Below, one piece after another: positions 42,171-42,256 of a stretch of DNA of 42,256 bases. The notes under the pieces were generated by a model that saw only the letters and a list, made by a program, of their open reading frames with translations, ran no database searches and was not told where the DNA came from. The DNA is taken from contig JAJEFE010000077.1 in NCBI GenBank assembly GCA_022820625.1, positions 160,126-202,381 on the forward strand, given 5' to 3'. The stretch's first letter is position 1; every line of letters starts with the position of its first letter. Both the position numbers and the translations under genes were made by a program. The DNA comes from Gammaproteobacteria bacterium (GTDB lineage: Bacteria > Pseudomonadota > Gammaproteobacteria > Steroidobacterales > Rariloculaceae).

Positions 42171-42256
42171 TGTAAGGTCATTTCGGTGATCGCGATCACG
42201 ATTCGGTGTTGGCGTCTTTCATGCGGTAGCTCTTGCCCTCGATGACGACGGTTTCG
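42171..42256 (-). mobile_element. End of an IS21-family insertion element
   Basis: From 42171 the sequence reads TGTAAGGTCATTTCGG, followed by the perfect 14-bp palindrome GTGATCGCGATCAC (42186-42199) and the 3' end of an istB-like gene. A TG-start terminus with an internal palindrome next to istB fits IS21-family ends. The boundary at 42171 is inferred, and the other end and target duplication are out of the window. Confidence 0.55.
42196..42256 (-). CDS. istB: IstB-like transposition helper ATPase (C-terminal end, partial)
   Basis: Only the last 19 codons are inside the window: ETVVIEGKSYRMKDANTES and a TGA. The IEGKSYRMKD stretch is the usual closing pattern of IS21 IstB proteins (GxSYRL/MK), AAA+ ATPases that help the IstA transposase. 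The short length limits certainty. Confidence 0.55.
   Translation of the reverse strand, partial: ETVVIEGKSYRMKDANTES

Overview
The window looks like a chromosomal segment of a GC-rich gammaproteobacterium. Evidence for this includes a 67K-type SppA C-terminus, the gcvR-bcp-bepA block divergent from dapA and a BamC-like lipoprotein (close to the Escherichia coli order), and a SufR-led SUF operon. Genes are tightly packed and many overlap by 4 nt. I saw no rRNA, tRNA or CRISPR array.

Left part (1-11.1 kb, housekeeping). The 3' end of sppA converges on a long minus-strand operon for Fe-S cluster assembly: sufR, sufB, sufC, sufD, sufS, sufU, sufT, and last a SixA-type phosphatase. An IscR-type box lies in front of sufR. 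Upstream on the same strand lie bepA (outer-membrane protein quality control), bcp (peroxiredoxin) and gcvR. dapA and a small BamC-like lipoprotein run the other way.

Middle part (11.1-31.5 kb). A minus-strand bufferin operon comes first: a DUF2282 precursor peptide, a DUF692/MNIO oxidase, a HvfC/BufC partner and a DoxX membrane protein. This is a ribosomally made metal-binding peptide system. Next come an RND pump with its membrane-fusion protein, a glycerate-kinase-like enzyme, class I fructose-bisphosphate aldolase, and an exported S41 protease with Calx-beta-like and PDZ regions. An accessory metabolic stretch follows: aldo/keto reductase, Ldh2-type dehydrogenase, RraA-like aldolase, and a secreted metallo-beta-lactamase-fold hydrolase with two EF-hand loops. 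Three loci of one little-studied exported family are scattered here. A DUF6152 domain and a 'GxSxGxWE' domain are two adjacent genes at one locus and a single fused protein at the other two.

Right part (31.5 kb to the end, defence). A DISARM anti-phage locus on the minus strand holds drmC, drmB, drmA and an N6-adenine methyltransferase of the drmMI type. Inside it, directly in front of drmA, sits a pair not among the named DISARM core genes: an OLD/SMC-like AAA ATPase and a PIN-domain nuclease. At the right edge, the end of an IS21-family element (istB 3' end plus terminal sequence starting TGTAAGG) abuts the 5' end of the methyltransferase reading frame. The methyltransferase has probably lost its N-terminus, and drmD is not visible. 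The locus may therefore be damaged, or may be running from a promoter in the element.
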